NCBI RefSeq assembly: GCF_000471905.2
Contig: NW_006499603.1
Location: 2,959,871 to 3,023,870, forward strand
Direction of reading: 5' to 3'
From: Amborella trichopoda
Lineage: Eukaryota; Streptophyta; Magnoliopsida; Amborellales; Amborellaceae
DNA length: 64,000 bases
In this document: positions 24,130-36,332 of the stretch, in pieces
Numbering within the stretch: the stretch's first letter is position 1
Layout of the letters: each line of letters begins with the position of its first letter
Notes under the pieces: model-generated
What the model saw: the letters and a program-made list of their open reading frames with translations, nothing else
What the model was told of the DNA's origin: nothing
Databases searched by the model: none
Translations under genes and position numbers: made by a program

Positions 24130-24470
24130 CAAATAAAAGGAGGTTGGTGAAAACTATCTCTACGACGCTGCTTCCCAAGTCCAAGTGAAAATCCACAAAG
24201 GATGCTTGGATCAATAAACATGTTGATGTAGCACTTGCCTCAACAGGCGGCTTCAACCCACATTCGAAGAGAAAAATCCCTTGTGTCACAATACTAGGAT
24301 CCAAAAATACGAGCTTCAAGGAAAAGATTTCGACATCCTGAGTCCATTTTCAAAAATGACTCAAAGGACAGAAAACTCACTAAAAAATCAAGACAAGTCT
24401 CATGAAGAAGAGCACAATTCCCACAAGGTCGCTAACACACTTCAAAAAATTTGAAGAAGGCCCAAGAAAG
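24130..24470 (+). pseudogene. D: relic of a basic reading frame upstream of the 3' LTR
   Basis: It is the counterpart of the 123-codon frame at 57,938-58,309. Shared words on the plus strand include VDVALAS, a PHSK word and VTI. The frame is broken here. I do not recognise a protein family. It may be a Tat-type extra ORF. Confidence 0.4.
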
Positions 24471-26519
24471 CCAAGTTAGCCATGACTTTGGACATGTTAT
24501 GCTGCAATTAGGATTGAATCCTCAAGGATCGCCTTGTATAAAGAAGAAAGGTATCTTAATTGTTGAAACTGTAAAGCAGTGGGCAGGGGTTATACCCAAA
24601 GCCGGTCACCTCAATAAATTGAGTTACCATGCCCTCTAAGGAATATCTGGTGCACAATGTAGATGGACGCCAACCAAAGGCCCTTCATCAAACCATCTAG
24701 AAACAACAAAACCAAATCCTCGAAATGTGGATCAACACCAGAGTATACAAAAACCCAAACTAAATGGGAAAAATGCCCTTCGACATGGCACTCGACTGCC
24801 AGATGGGCTTGATTCTAACTAACATGGTTCGAACAAAATTTCAGCTTCAGAATCATAAACAGTCCACGTGAGGGTGAGGAATTTGATAGGATCGCTCAAA
24901 ATAATCTCTTCTCCCTCTAAAGTCTCCATGGATGGACTTATACATTGCATCCAAACGTCTGAGCATCCTAGTTGCTGCATTGCGTGGATCTCCTTGGTGT
25001 TCACGTGGTCATGCGGTTAGGAAGAAAAAAGTAATAAAGTCGAAGGACATTTTTTGAATATTGTCTTCTCGAAGCACAACATCGACGTGGCAAGCTGTTT
25101 GAAGATATTTTTCAGCACCTTGGTACCCGATATAGAATAAAAGAGAAGCCAGTCAATAGAGCCTTAACATATAGTGGAATTCTTGATAGTCTCAGAATTG
25201 CCACGAAATAGGTCAGAATCTTCCTAAACACTCCAAAAGGCCACCTGTCAAGTTTCGTCTCAATCTGACATGACTAAAGGCAGTGCAGACAAAGAAACAA
25301 TTTAAAAAAAATCAGCCTCTAGCACCCTAAAACGGACTCTGTAACTAGAACTATTTTTTTGATGCGTCAAACAACTGTGGGGTCGAAAACCTCTATGGGT
25401 CAAGTTTCGATTTATTCGAGCACGCCATGACAAATTTATGGGTAAAAGATTTAAAAGGGGTAGGCCGCATGCTATTTCCATGCGGCCTCTCTGCACCAAT
25501 CTCCATTAAAGGAGGCTGATGTGCACAGTCTCAAGCAGCAACTTCAAAGACCCGTATCTTACTCGTTCTAAGTCGGATCTCTATCAAATTTGGTGAGCAT
25601 GTCCATCATATCAAGACGAGCTTTTGATATGTAGAACATACCATGAAAATTCTCGAGCAGGGAGAAAAACTAGAGAGAATTTGATGATTCATGAAAATAG
25701 TTGAAGAAAATTCAGCTGCAGCACGCCTCAGTCGAGCAGCCATATCATGGCGCTCGCATACCCGATCAACACGAAACTAATTGCATTATGTACGTAAGAT
25801 CTAGGTCTATCGTTTATCAGAACCCCATGTAGGATGAATGGTTGGATTCAATACACGAAGGTGTTAAAGTTGCTACAGATTCTGGCTATCAAATTTTATA
25901 ATCCGACCAAACGATGAAATCTTCATCTAAACACAAAATCAAGATGCGTTTGTTGCAAGGTGATTATGACAGAATGCTCAGTTTGATTTAGCAAAGAAAC
26001 TATGGAAAAACATCAAGAAACAAACACACTATTGATCCCAAGTTTTTAAGAACTATGCAAATTGCGAGTCGCATAATCGTGGCCCAAAAACGCAATCTGT
26101 GGCTCGAATTTGGTATCAAATCGATCGTCATGCCAAGATCGACAAGAAAGAAATCATCTTTTGGCCAAATAGATGTCAGAGCAACCTCGAATCATCCATG
26201 GACGATCACGCAAGTTCTAGGGCAGTAGCAGGGACTATTTTGGAATTTTACATATTGTTGGGCAGGGGCCAAACAATCCCTTTGCACCCAATTTTATAAT
26301 TTATTTTAATTCAATTAAATTGTAATTACCATCAATTTAGGTAGTTTTCAGGCATACCCTCATGTTTGGGCTTAATTCTATAAGTTCATGATAAACACAA
26401 TTGTCAAAGGGCCCTTGATTCTTTGAGCTCATCAATAAAATTTGAGAGTTTTTCTTGTTCAAATTGTGGGTATGTCTTGAAGATAGAGGAGAGAGAACAA
26501 AATCCCTTCGATAAGGTAA

Positions 26520-26870
26520 TTTTTTCTTCTCCTCTCACCTCTCTCTTTCTCTCTCCTCTCATCTCTCTCTTTCTCTCTCCTCCTCTCATCTATCTCTTTC
26601 TCTCTCCTCCTCTCCTCATCTCTATCTCTCTCTTTATCTATCCTCCTCTCCTCATATCTATCTCTCTCTTTCTATCTCCTCCTCTCCTCATCTCTATCTC
26701 TCTCTTTCTCTCTCCTCTCGTTTATATCATTTTTTCTTTTTTCTTCTCTGAGCTTCTTTATCCACTTTCCTTTTTCTTTTTCTTTCCTTTATCTTTCTTC
26801 TCTTTCCTACTCTCTCTCTGTTCTCTTTATCTTTCTTCTTTATTCATGCATGGCAGAGCTTATCACTTAG
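26520..26870 (+). repeat. Pyrimidine-rich microsatellite tract, LTR A1
   Basis: Dense CTCTCTTTCTCTCTCC-type text with internal 30-bp repeats of CCTCCTCTCCTCATCTCTAT form. It yields long open frames of Ser, Leu and Phe that are artefacts of composition. Confidence 0.9.
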
Positions 26871-26964
26871 CATGATGTCTTCTTGCTTCATAGACGTGAA
26901 CAGTGAGCCGAGCCTTAACCCGAGTGACGAGCCGAAACACTATCAAAGTCTCCTTGTCTTCAAT

Positions 26965-27730
26965 CTATCATGGATGCTAGAACACATCGCCGTCCATATT
27001 TTCTCTCTCCTCTTTATCTTTTTTCATGGACGGTAGAAGCACTTCGCTGCCCATGTTTTCTGTCTCCTCTTAATCTTCTGTCATGGATGGTGAAAGCACA
27101 TCGTCGCTCATTTTTTCTCTCTCCTCTTAATCTTCTTTCATGAATGGTGGACGCACATCTTCCCCCATGTTTTCTCTCTCCTCTTAATCTTCTATCATGG
27201 ACGATGGAAGCACATCATCGCCCATGTTTTCTCTCTCCTCTTAATCCATTATCATGGATGGTGGAAGCACATTATTGCCCATATTTTCTCACTTCTCTTA
27301 ATCTTCTGCCATGGACGGCAGAAGCACCTCACCACCCAAGTTTTCTCTTTCCCCTCATTCCTTTTTCACGAATGATGAAAGCTCATCGCCGTCTGTGTCT
27401 TCTCTCTCTTTTCTCATTCTCTTGTAATGGATGGAGATGCCCACCATCGTTCATGTGATCTCTTTCTCATTAATCATCTGTCATGGATGGTGGATACTCA
27501 TCATCATCCATGTCTTCTCTCATTCCTCTGTCATGGACGGTAGATGCTCATTGTCATGCATGTCTTCTGTCTCTTCTCTCATTCCTCTGTCATGGACGGC
27601 AGATGTTCATCGTTGTCCTTGTCTTTTCTCTCTTCTCTCATTCCTCTGTTATGGACGGCAGGAACTTGCCCTCCATATTTTCTCTCTCTTCTGACCCTTC
27701 TGTCATGGACAGAGAGAGCTCATCGTCATC
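26965..27730 (+). repeat. 57-bp hairpin minisatellite, LTR A1
   Basis: About thirteen units, each CATGGACGGTAGAAGCACAT-like, then CGTCGCCCATG, then TTTTCTCTCTCCTCTTAATC. Arms starting CATGG pair with arms ending CCATG. At 27,482-27,489 and 27,505-27,512 the arms CATGGATG/CATCCATG pair perfectly. Later units drift in length. Confidence 0.85.
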
Positions 27731-28600
27731 CATGTTCTTTCCTTATCTTTTCTTTCATCGCCACTCATGTTCCCTTGCTCTCTTCTCTCTCTTTCTTTTT
27801 CATTATTTTCCTTCTCTCTTTCCTTTCTCCCTTCTTCCTTTTCTCTCCCATTGCTCATCTCATCTTCTTCTCACATGGGCAACATGCATGTCTCTCTTTC
27901 TCTTCTTCTTTTCTCTCTCTCATTTAACCAAGAGAGGCTGAGACAACATTGCCATGGTAGTCTTGTCATTTAGCAGTATTGTTGCTGAGTGGGTCTTAGT
28001 TACCGTGCCTGCCTTACTTTCATGATAGGCTAACCATTGTGCTAGGCTGGCCACTGATAGTTCTGACATCTAGTAGTATTTCTATTGTGCTGGTCTAGTT
28101 ACCGTGTCCATCTTGCTACCATGTTGGGTCAATCACTTGCTGATCTAGCTACTGTGTTAGTCTCTTCACTAGTCAAAATTCCTCTGATCTACCTCTTTCT
28201 TCTTCTTTCACTTATCCTCTTACCCTTTCTTCTTTTCGATGTGCATGGTCGTGTACGTTCACTCAAAGACAAGGTGGGGTCTCTTTCAGCCCACTTGTCT
28301 CGAAAAATTAACCATGTGTGCGAGATTGCAGAAACAGGAGAATACAGGCCAAGGGAGAATATTTCGAACCAGTTCTACAACTGGGGGGCTTTCTTCGTAA
28401 TCTAAGAGGGCACCCATGCAAGCCAGCTCGAGTAAGTCCCGAACCCACCTTAAATTCCTCTCTTATCGATTGGTATACCCATCCTCGCTCCTGAGCGAGG
28501 TTCTCGAGGGAGCGATCTCAAAATCTAGGGTCCCCCGAAACTCGAGGCACGTGTCGCCCGATCATCCATAACTGAAGGGCGAGATCAAGGCACCTAACCA

Positions 28601-30418
28601 ACTATCTATGCCTACCACTTCAATAATGACAGTATAATATGTCAAAATTTTTTGTGTTTCTTTTCCTCAAATTCTCCATCATAGAGACATTTGGTAGTAC
28701 ATCAAATGCCCACGTAAGTGTACGCATTATGGTGTCTGTGATGCAAGCAAACTGAAGGTGGAGGCTAGCCTTACATGCATGACTATTGGAAAACATTCAG
28801 ACTGATGTTTTTGGTCATTGTGCACGACACTTAACATAAAGTAGTGTGCACAATGATCATTATTGATCCATGTCCGACAAGTCTCCATTTAGTGACATGC
28901 CTAGATCTTCAACCCTTACCTCAAGGGATCCTTACTAAGGGATCCATACTGATGGTTAGATTTGCCAATATTGGTCCCTCATTAAGCGGGCAATGAAAAA
29001 AACACATATATCAAATACAAGGTTCGGACCAAATAAACATCTCCCCTCTAAGGATTTAAGCATTTCAAACATGGAAATGCTCTAATAGTCTATGTATGTG
29101 AATGTATAAAAGAAAATCACAGTAAGCTTATAACATGGATAAGTGAGTTTGTTCATACCCATTCACAACAAACATCATTCTTTTTAACACTTCCTTGAGT
29201 CTTCAAGAACAAAAAAAAGTCCTACTGCAAAATTGTCCAGAAATGAAAATTTCATGCACCCAGATATGGGCTAGGTTAGTAATCAACATCGGATCAGCTC
29301 AACAGAGTAAGGCTACAGGTCCTTGTCATCAAGGAAGTGGTCGCATCCCAGATGTGAAGTGCCACATAAAAAAATGGAAAGTGATCACAGACTATGGTTC
29401 AATATGACTTGCAATCAGATTGCCTACACCATACCAGCATTGAAGGGCCACAACAAATAACAAGTGGGGCTAAAAATCTGAGTTTAGGTCCAAAATGTGT
29501 TTCTTATGAATGCAATCAGTAGCTGCCCATTGCATCCAGATTTTTGAGATACCCCAAAAACATTTAAGATTTGCCAAAAATGGATGTCTAAACGTAAATA
29601 TATGACCATCGGAAGGGTGAGGATGAATAGCCACAATGCGCATCCTAGGCCGCACTAGTAAGAGCCTTTACAATGTTGCCGCACAAAACAGTGTGCAGCT
29701 GCGGTGCACCATAAAACCATGCGCCCTTAGAGGAGGGCAAAGCCACATTGAAACACCACGCGGCTGTGGCTGCAGTACTTGCCTCAAAGGTCAAAGTTGT
29801 ACATTGTTGTTGCATTTGCGGTCGCATATTTGTTCATGCAGCCTCAAGGATAGGGGACCAAAATAAAAGTCCACATGTATGCATGCACACTTGCACATAT
29901 GCAAGTGTGCCAAGGCTGCCAGTTAACGCAATTTGTGTGCACTCCTTAGTCCACTAGATGTCTACTATGCAGTATCACCAAGGGTGTACTAGCAAGTGAC
30001 TTCGCATTCACCCATGCCATGGCCTGTGCGTTTACACCTGCTCCCAAACCCACGACTCTGTGCTAACCACTACACAAGACCACACGGCTCTGCACACAAG
30101 CAGGCTGCGCGTCTTCACGCGCTCATGTGGATATGCAGTGTGGTCCCTCTCGATGGACCACCAAGGACAAAGGCGGTCAGCATGAGCCTAGCACACATTT
30201 TGGCCTTCCCAAGTATCTTGTGAGCAATATGTTTGTGCATTCACATCCCTATTGTGTCTCTGAATCAAAACTAACCCCTCAAAGGCAACCAAACATCTAG
30301 AAAACCCCAAAACAAGTACTAAAAGTGATGGACACAAATCCAAAAAAATATTTTTGTTATGCTTTTGCTCATCAACCACACCGATCATCAGATCAGAAGA
30401 TCAATTTCTATCATAACA
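28601..30418. other. Spacer, possibly interior of the copia-like relic
   Basis: No gene or recognisable domain is seen. It lies on the interior side of the primer-like site at 30,419, so it may be decayed internal sequence of that minus-strand element. Two strong inverted repeats occur: TCATTGTGCAC at 28,815-28,825 with its complement at 28,846-28,856, and GCACACTTGC at 29,885-29,894 with GCAAGTGTGC at 29,901-29,910. Confidence 0.45.
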
Positions 30419-30431
30419 ACTCTAATACCAA

Positions 30432-31059
30432 TGTAGGGAATTCCATAAGGAAAAGTAGTAGAAACACAAAAACAAATCGATCAGATAGAAATTACATGCA
30501 TTTTTTAAATCTAATTCTTGCCATGTAGTTGATGCGATCCTCCCATGCTCTTTTGTGCACATGTCTTCCAGTTCGAGAGTTCGATGCTCGCATCCCAATG
30601 CCAACAACCTAATATAAGAGCAGACAATATTGTATACATAGCACAAATCTTGAGCCTTTGATGGAAGGCCCAAGAACTGTTGGATCACTTAAGGATTTTC
30701 ATTCTATTGCTTCTAGAGAAAGAAAACTAGGAAAGAAAGAGAGGGGAGCTTTTGGCTATAGAGAGAAACCCTTTTGTGAGAGATGTGCATCCCCGATGAA
30801 AATCTCTACTTTTTCTCTATCTTTAAAACTTTATACAAAAATATTCTATAAGGGAATCTTATCCAAAAAGGAATTTAATATTACCTCTTATGGATAATGT
30901 TCTACCAAGTCAACCTCATCCCCAATATGAAATCTCATATCACATAATATTCTCATATCTCTTCTCCATACCACTATCAAGTTTGGAATTTCATGGACAT
31001 CCTCTTCTCTAATTAACCACAAGAATGCTGAAAATATCATGAACGTCCTTGCACCTACA
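30432..31059 (-). repeat. Copia-like LTR relic with adjacent primer-like site, minus strand
   Basis: On the minus strand the segment starts TGTAGGTGCAAG and ends GGAATTCCCTACA, giving matched TGTAGG/CCTACA ends, 628 bp apart. Directly beyond the end, plus-strand 30,419-30,430, the minus strand reads TTGGTATTAGAG, close to the initiator-Met primer site TGGTATCAGAGC used by most copia elements. TATAAAG lies inside. Broken and old; no gag or pol recognised beside it. Confidence 0.55.
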
Positions 31060-31190
31060 ATGGGGCAGACTCCAAATCTAACAAGAATATCATTTGTGAC
31101 CATATGATTAGAAAAAAAATTAATAAAGTTTTAAATTAAATTAATATTTTTTAGTTTTCAATTTATTTTTGAGAAATGTTTGCTTATATT

Positions 31191-33165
31191 TGTTTGAAGA
31201 CATTTTTCAACACCTTGGTCCTTGATGCGGAATAAAGAGGAAGCCGATCAATAAAGCTTGAATTACGGTGGAATTCTTGATAGCCTCAAAATTACCTTAG
31301 AATGAGTAGAAATATTCCTAAGAACTTCAAAAGGTCACTTGCCATGTTTTATCGCAATCTGATATGTCTAAGGCAGTGTAGACAAAGAAACAATTTTGAA
31401 AAAATCAGTCTCTAGCACCCTGAAAAGGACCCTATAACTAGAACTCTATTTTTGATGCGTCAAATTATTGTGGGACCATGGCCATTGGATCCGACACAAT
31501 CCAAAACCCCTAAGGGTCAAGTTTCAGCTTAATCGGGCACTCCAGGGCAAAGTTATATGTGAAAGACAAAAAACGAGGTAGGCTGCATACTATTCCCGTG
31601 CATTCTCCCTGCACAAATTCACCATTAATAATGGTTGTTTTTCTAGTCTTGGGCAGTGACTTTCAGGGGCCATATCTCACTCACCCCAAGTCGGATCGTG
31701 CTCAAATTTTGTGAGCATGTTCATCTCGTCCAGACTAGCATTTTAATATGTGGTACAGCCCGTGACGACTCTCGAATAGGGAGAAAACCTAGAGAAAAGT
31801 TCCCAATTCGTAAAGAAAGTTGCAAGAAAATCAGCAGCGACAGGCCTCGCTCGAGCAGCCAAATCATGACGCTTGCATAACGGATCTACACAAGACCAAT
31901 TCCATCATGTGCGTAAGGTTCAGGGCTACCATTACGTGATGAACAGTCGGATTTCACACACAAACGCGTTGCAGTGATTGTAAATTATGGCGTCGGAATT
32001 CAAATTCTGGTCAAAACTCAAACGATGCAAAATCTTTGTCCGGGCACAAAATCAAGCTATGTTTGTTGTCACATGATCATGACGGCATGCTTAGTGCAAT
32101 ACAGCAAAGAAATCATGGAAAAACATCAAGAAACAAGCGCATTATAGATCCAAAGATTTCAAGATTCACACAAATTTCAAGTTGCATGATCATTGTCTAA
32201 AAACACGATCCGTGACTCGAAGTTGGTATCAAATCGATTACCATGACGAGCCCTACAAGAAAACAATCATCTTTTGGACAAATGGGCACCAGAGCAACCC
32301 TAGATCATTCATGGAAGATCACGCGCGTTCTAGGGCAGCAGCAGGGATTGTTTTGAAATTCCAAGAATTATTAAGTAAGGGTAAAACAATCATTTTGCAC
32401 CGATTTTTAGAATTTATTTTAATTCAAATAAATTATAATTATCATCAATTGGAATAGTTTTTGAGCATACACCCATGTTTCAGCCCAATTCTATAAATAC
32501 ATGTTAAGCCTAAGTATAAAGGGGCCCTCTCATACTTTCAATAGATCAATAAAAGTTTTACTTTGAGTTCTTAGGCGTGTCTTTGAGAGAGAGAGAAAAG
32601 AGAGAAGATAAGGGCTGGTACCCTTCAGTAAGGTAATTTTGTCTCTTCTCCTCTCATCTCTATCTCTTTCTCTCTCCTCCTCTTGTCTCTATCTCTTTCT
32701 CTCCTCCTTTCGTCTTTATCTCTCTCTCTCCTCCTCTCGTCTCTATCTCTTTCTCTCCTCCTCTCGTCTATTTCTTTCTCCCTCTGCTTCTTCTTCTTCT
32801 TCTCTTTATCTTTCTCATACCTATCTCAAACATGCACGACATTAACCATCGTCGTGCATGTTTCTCTCTCTAGTTCTCTCTCTTCCTCTTCTTTCCTCTG
32901 TCTCTCATCTCCCTCTCAAACATGCACGACAGTGACCATCACCGTGAAGGCCGCTCTTTTTCTCTCTCTTCTTCTTCCATCCTATTTTCTTCTTGCTTTC
33001 TTCTTTTCTTCTCTCTCTCTCTTCTTCACCTTTCTTCTTGATTCTTTCTACTCTATCTTTCTCTTTGTCCCCCACCGTCTGAACATGCTCAGTGATGGCA
33101 GCGGCGTGCACAAATCTCTTTCTCTGTTTTCTTCTCTTTCTAACACACACGACAGTGGCAGCACC
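31191..33165 (+). repeat. Family B LTR A2, left part (5' LTR of H)
   Basis: Starts TGTTTGAAGACATTTTTCAA. U3 runs to the TATA box TATAAATA at 32,492-32,499, with AATAAA at 32,548-32,553. Pyrimidine tracts begin at 32,640. A hairpin array of about 90-bp units follows: CATGCACGAC at 32,831-32,840 pairs perfectly with GTCGTGCATG at 32,851-32,860, and the next unit starts at 32,921. It stops where reverse-oriented LTR A3 begins. Confidence 0.85.
32492..32553 (+). promoter_or_regulatory. TATA box and poly(A) signal of LTR A2
   Basis: TATAAATA at 32,492 and AATAAA at 32,548 lie about 55 bp apart, a usual U3/R layout in plant LTRs. Counterparts sit near 26,380 and 26,432 in A1. They place the pyrimidine and hairpin arrays downstream of the start of transcription, in the leader of the element RNA. 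Confidence 0.6.
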
Positions 33166-36100
33166 TGGTTAGGTGTCTCGATCTCGCCCTCTGGATCCTC
33201 TTAGGGATCAGGCGGCACGCGCCTCAGGTTTCGAGGAACGACCTAAGACATTTTTGAGATTGCTCTCTTTGGAAACTTGTTTGAGAATGGGGGCAAGTGT
33301 TACCAATTAGTGAGAGAGGAATTTCAGGTGGGTTCGAGACTTACTTGGGCTGGCTCGCATGTGCGCCCTCTTAGATCAAGAAGAAAGCCCCCTAATAATA
33401 AAAGTGGTTCGAAAGCAATCACACACATATATGGTAAAGGTTATAAGACAGGTGGGTCAGACCTCACCCTTCTCCTATTTGATGAACTTACAAGACTATG
33501 CGTAAAGAAAAATAAGAGAAGAAAGATGGGCGAGAGAAGAATTTGACTGAGCAAGAGGATAAAAGCGGTGATGACGCTGATGAATAATGACTTGACATGG
33601 TAGTAAAATAGGCTCGATAACTAAGACCGGCTCACAGGATTACTACTAGACGTCATTACCAATACCAACTAGCTAGGCACGATGGCTAGTCTATCATGGT
33701 AATAATGCGGGCCAAGTAATCCTGACACAACAACATTATGGCTAGACGATGGGACTATCATGAGAGGCTAACCTCAATCCCTCTTAGTCGAATGAAAGAG
33801 TAACAGAATGATGGTTATGAAAACAGAATAAGAAGTGAATTAAGAGAATAAGGGAACAGACCGAGGGAGGGAGAAAAAAGGAAGAGAAGAGTATGTAAGG
33901 CGAGAGAATAAAAGAGAGAGAGGGAAGGAAGACACAGTCGGTGCTAGGCATTGCTGGCTGTGTGAGAAGGAATAGAAAGAAAACATAGTCGGCGTTAGGC
34001 TTCATTGACTATGTTATACAGAGGAGAGGAGAGAGAAAACACAATCGATGTTAGGCTTTACTGGCTGTGCTTGAAGAAGAGAGTAAAGACAGTCGGCGCT
34101 AAGCTTCACCGACTATTAGAAGAAAAGGAGAGAGAAATCCAACCTGCGTTAGGCTTCGTCGACTGGCTTCAGAAGAGAAGGAGAGAGAAATCCAACAGGT
34201 GCTAAGCTTTATCGTCTGGTTTCAGAAGAGAAAGGGAGAGAGAAATCCACCTGGTGCTAGGCTTCACCGACTGGCTTCAAAAGAGAAGGAGAGAGAGAAA
34301 TCCAACTGACATCAGGCTTCATCGACTTGTTTCAAAAGAGAAGGAGAGAAAGAAATCCAACCGACGCTAGGCTTCATCGACTGGCTTCAAAAGAAAAGGA
34401 GGGAGAGAAATCCAATCGACACTAGGCTTCACCGACTGGTTTTAGAAGAGAAGGAGAGAGAAATCCATCTGGCGTTAGGCTTCACCGACTAGCTCCAAAA
34501 GAGAAGGAGAGAGAGAAATTCAACTAGCGCTAGGCTTCATCGACTGGTTTCAGAAGAGAAGGGGAGCGAGAAATCCAACTGACATTAGGCTTCACCAACT
34601 GGCTTCAAAAGAGAAGGACAGAGAGAAATCCAACTGGCGCTAGGCTTCGTCGATTGGTTTTAGAAGAAAAGGAGAGAGAGAAATTCAACCGGTGCTAGGC
34701 TTTACCGACTGGCTTCAAAAGAAAAGGAGGGAGATAAATCCAACCGACGCTAGGCTTCACTGACTGGTTTCAAAAGAGAAGGAGATAGAGACGAGAAGAA
34801 GAGGGAGGAGAGAGAAAGAGATAGAGACGAGAGAGAGGGGAGGAGAGAAAGATGGGAGGAGAGAGAAAGTTATCTGATCGAAGGGTACCGACCCTTTTCT
34901 TCTCTCTCCCCTCTCTCTCTCCAAGATGTACCCAAGAACTTGAGCAAGAATGGAAATTTTTATTGAATCAATGCAAAATGAACCGAAGGGGCTTTACAAT
35001 TTAGCTTTGCATGTTCATATAGAATTGGGCTAAAACATGGGTGTATATGCCAAAAAACCTAGCTAGAATTGGAGATAATTACATTTTAATTGAATTTAAA
35101 GAAATTCTAAAAATGGTTGCAAAAGGACTGTTTTGCCTTGCCTAACAATATATGAAATTTTAGAACAGTCCCTACTGCTGCTTGAGAACTTACGTGATCT
35201 TCTGTGATAAACCCGACATCATTCTGATGCCCTCTTGATCGAAAGATTATTGTTTACTTATAGGGCTCGACATGGCGATCACTTCGATACCAACTTCGAG
35301 CCAAGATTCATGTTTTTTAGCCATGATCATGAGACTTGAACTTTGGATGAATATTGAAAACTTTAGATCGATCGTGTCATTGTTCCTTGATGTTTCTTCG
35401 TGCTTTCTTCATTAAATCACACTGAGCATGCCGTCACGATCACGTTGCAACAAACGTAGCTTGATTTCGTGTCTGGATGAAGATTGTTTCGTCTTGATTT
35501 TTTGACCGAAATCATGAAATTCGATGGTCAGAATTTATAGCAGATTTTACACCTTCGTGTGTGAAATCCAATCTCTCATCGAACGTGAGGTTCGGACCAG
35601 AGATAGCCTCGGACCTCACGCACATAATGCAATTGGTTTCGTGTCGATCGGGTATGCAAGTGTCGTGATACGACTGCTCAAACAAGGCGTGGTGCTTCTG
35701 AATTTTTTGCAACTTCCTTCACAGATCAGCGACTTTCATTTAGGTTCTCTCTCTGCTTGGGCGTCGTCATGGGGTGTAACACCTATCGAATTATTCGTCT
35801 TGATGAGACGAACACACTCACTAAATTTTAGAGTGATCCGACTTGGAACGAGGAAGATATAGGCTCTGAAAGTGACTGCCCATGACTGTAAAAACAGCCA
35901 CCTTTAATGGTGTTTTGATACAAGGTGGCCACACAGAAATAGTGTAGGGCATAGCCATTTTTAGTCTTGTGCCCATAACTTTGTCTTGGAGTGCCCAATT
36001 AAAACAAAACTTGAACTATAGGTGTTTTCGACCTTGTCGGATCTAATGGCGGTGGTCCCCATAGTGTTTTGATGCACAAAAATTATAGCTCTAGTTACAG

Positions 36101-36332
36101 GGTCCATTTAAGGGTGCTAAAGACCGATGTCGCTGAAATTGTTTCTTTGTGTTCACTGCCTTAAACATGTTTGATCGTGATGAAATTTTGCAGGTGGTCT
36201 TTTGAAGTGCTGATGAAGATCTTTGACCAATTTAGGAGCCATTCTGAGACTGTCGCGAATTTCCACTCTTTTGTAGGCTTTATTGACCTGTTTCCTATCA
36301 GGGACCAAGCTACTGAAAAATATGTTCAAACA
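33166..36332 (-). repeat. Family B solo LTR A3, reverse orientation, inside LTR A2
   Basis: Read on the minus strand it starts TGTTTGAACATATTTTTCAG and ends GACACCTAACCA, about 3.17 kb, and follows the same internal order as A1. No internal element sequence is attached. The A2 LTR continues on the far side at 36,333. The 5-bp flanks GCACC and GTGTC differ only by transitions, so they are at best a decayed target duplication. Confidence 0.85.
33935..34790 (-). repeat. Hairpin minisatellite of about 54 bp, LTR A3
   Basis: About fifteen units, each with GGCGCTAGGCTTCACCGACT and GAGAAGGAGAGAGAAATCCA-like parts. One unit pairs AACATAGTC (33,982-33,990) with GACTATGTT (34,007-34,015) perfectly. 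At 34,091-34,114 AGTCGG pairs with CCGACT. The sequence is unlike the arrays in A1, A2 or A4 at the same place in the LTR. Confidence 0.85.

Larger units (their letters stand above)
20941..25095 (+). mobile_element. D: long 3' region between integrase and 3' LTR
   Basis: About 4.2 kb, collinear in patches with G at 51,421-51,727 plus 54,808-58,865: a TTTTATTACAAAAGCC-like block, AACATGGACTTCACTGTTGT near 21,460, tandem arrays, the TGACCTTAAACTGCATGG array, a conserved reading stretch near 24,140-24,470, and a GGATCTCCTTGGTGTTCACG block at 24,987 just before the LTR. Such long 3' regions are known from Tat groups such as Grande and Retand. Plus-strand frames of 60-159 codons here are not similar to known proteins. 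Confidence 0.75.
4481..28600 (+). mobile_element. Family B (Tat/Ogre-like Ty3/gypsy) element D, 5' end missing, with element C nested in its RT
   Basis: Parts in order: pol leader and start of RT (4,481-5,135), inserted element C (5,136-18,080), rest of RT and RNase H (18,081-19,600), integrase (about 19,640-20,940), long 3' region (20,941-25,095), 3' LTR (25,096-28,600). The pol sequence parallels H at 61,165-64,000. The 3' region and LTR parallel G. Its 5' LTR, primer site and gag are not seen; the left neighbour is the oppositely oriented K segment. The element is old and heavily broken, with well over ten interruptions in pol. Confidence 0.8.
25096..28600 (+). repeat. Family B LTR A1 (3' LTR of D)
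   Basis: Starts TGTTTGAAGATATTTTTCAG and ends GGCACCTAACCA, about 3.5 kb. U3 carries AAGTCGGATC- and GTGAGCATGT-like blocks shared by all copies. CTATAAG near 26,380 and AATAAAA near 26,432 mark a likely TATA box and poly(A) signal. Downstream are pyrimidine tracts and a hairpin array, then GGGGGGCTTTCTTCGTAATC and the 3' end. The preceding 3' region identifies it as the 3' LTR of D. The 28,601 flank has no primer site. Confidence 0.85.

Noticed and set aside
26423-27973. Long open frames rich in Ser, Leu and Phe in pyrimidine tracts (also 32,639-33,204, 36,171-37,422)
   Set aside because: They come from CT-rich low-complexity DNA, which lacks stop codons by composition. Several frames are open at once and none has a domain.
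29996-30223. Short proline- and histidine-rich frame in the spacer
   Set aside because: 75 codons with no similarity I recognise and no supporting signals.
33935-34790. CRISPR-like repeat-spacer array
   Set aside because: Units are imperfect, spacers are purine-rich and related to each other, and the locus lies in a plant LTR. It is a minisatellite.
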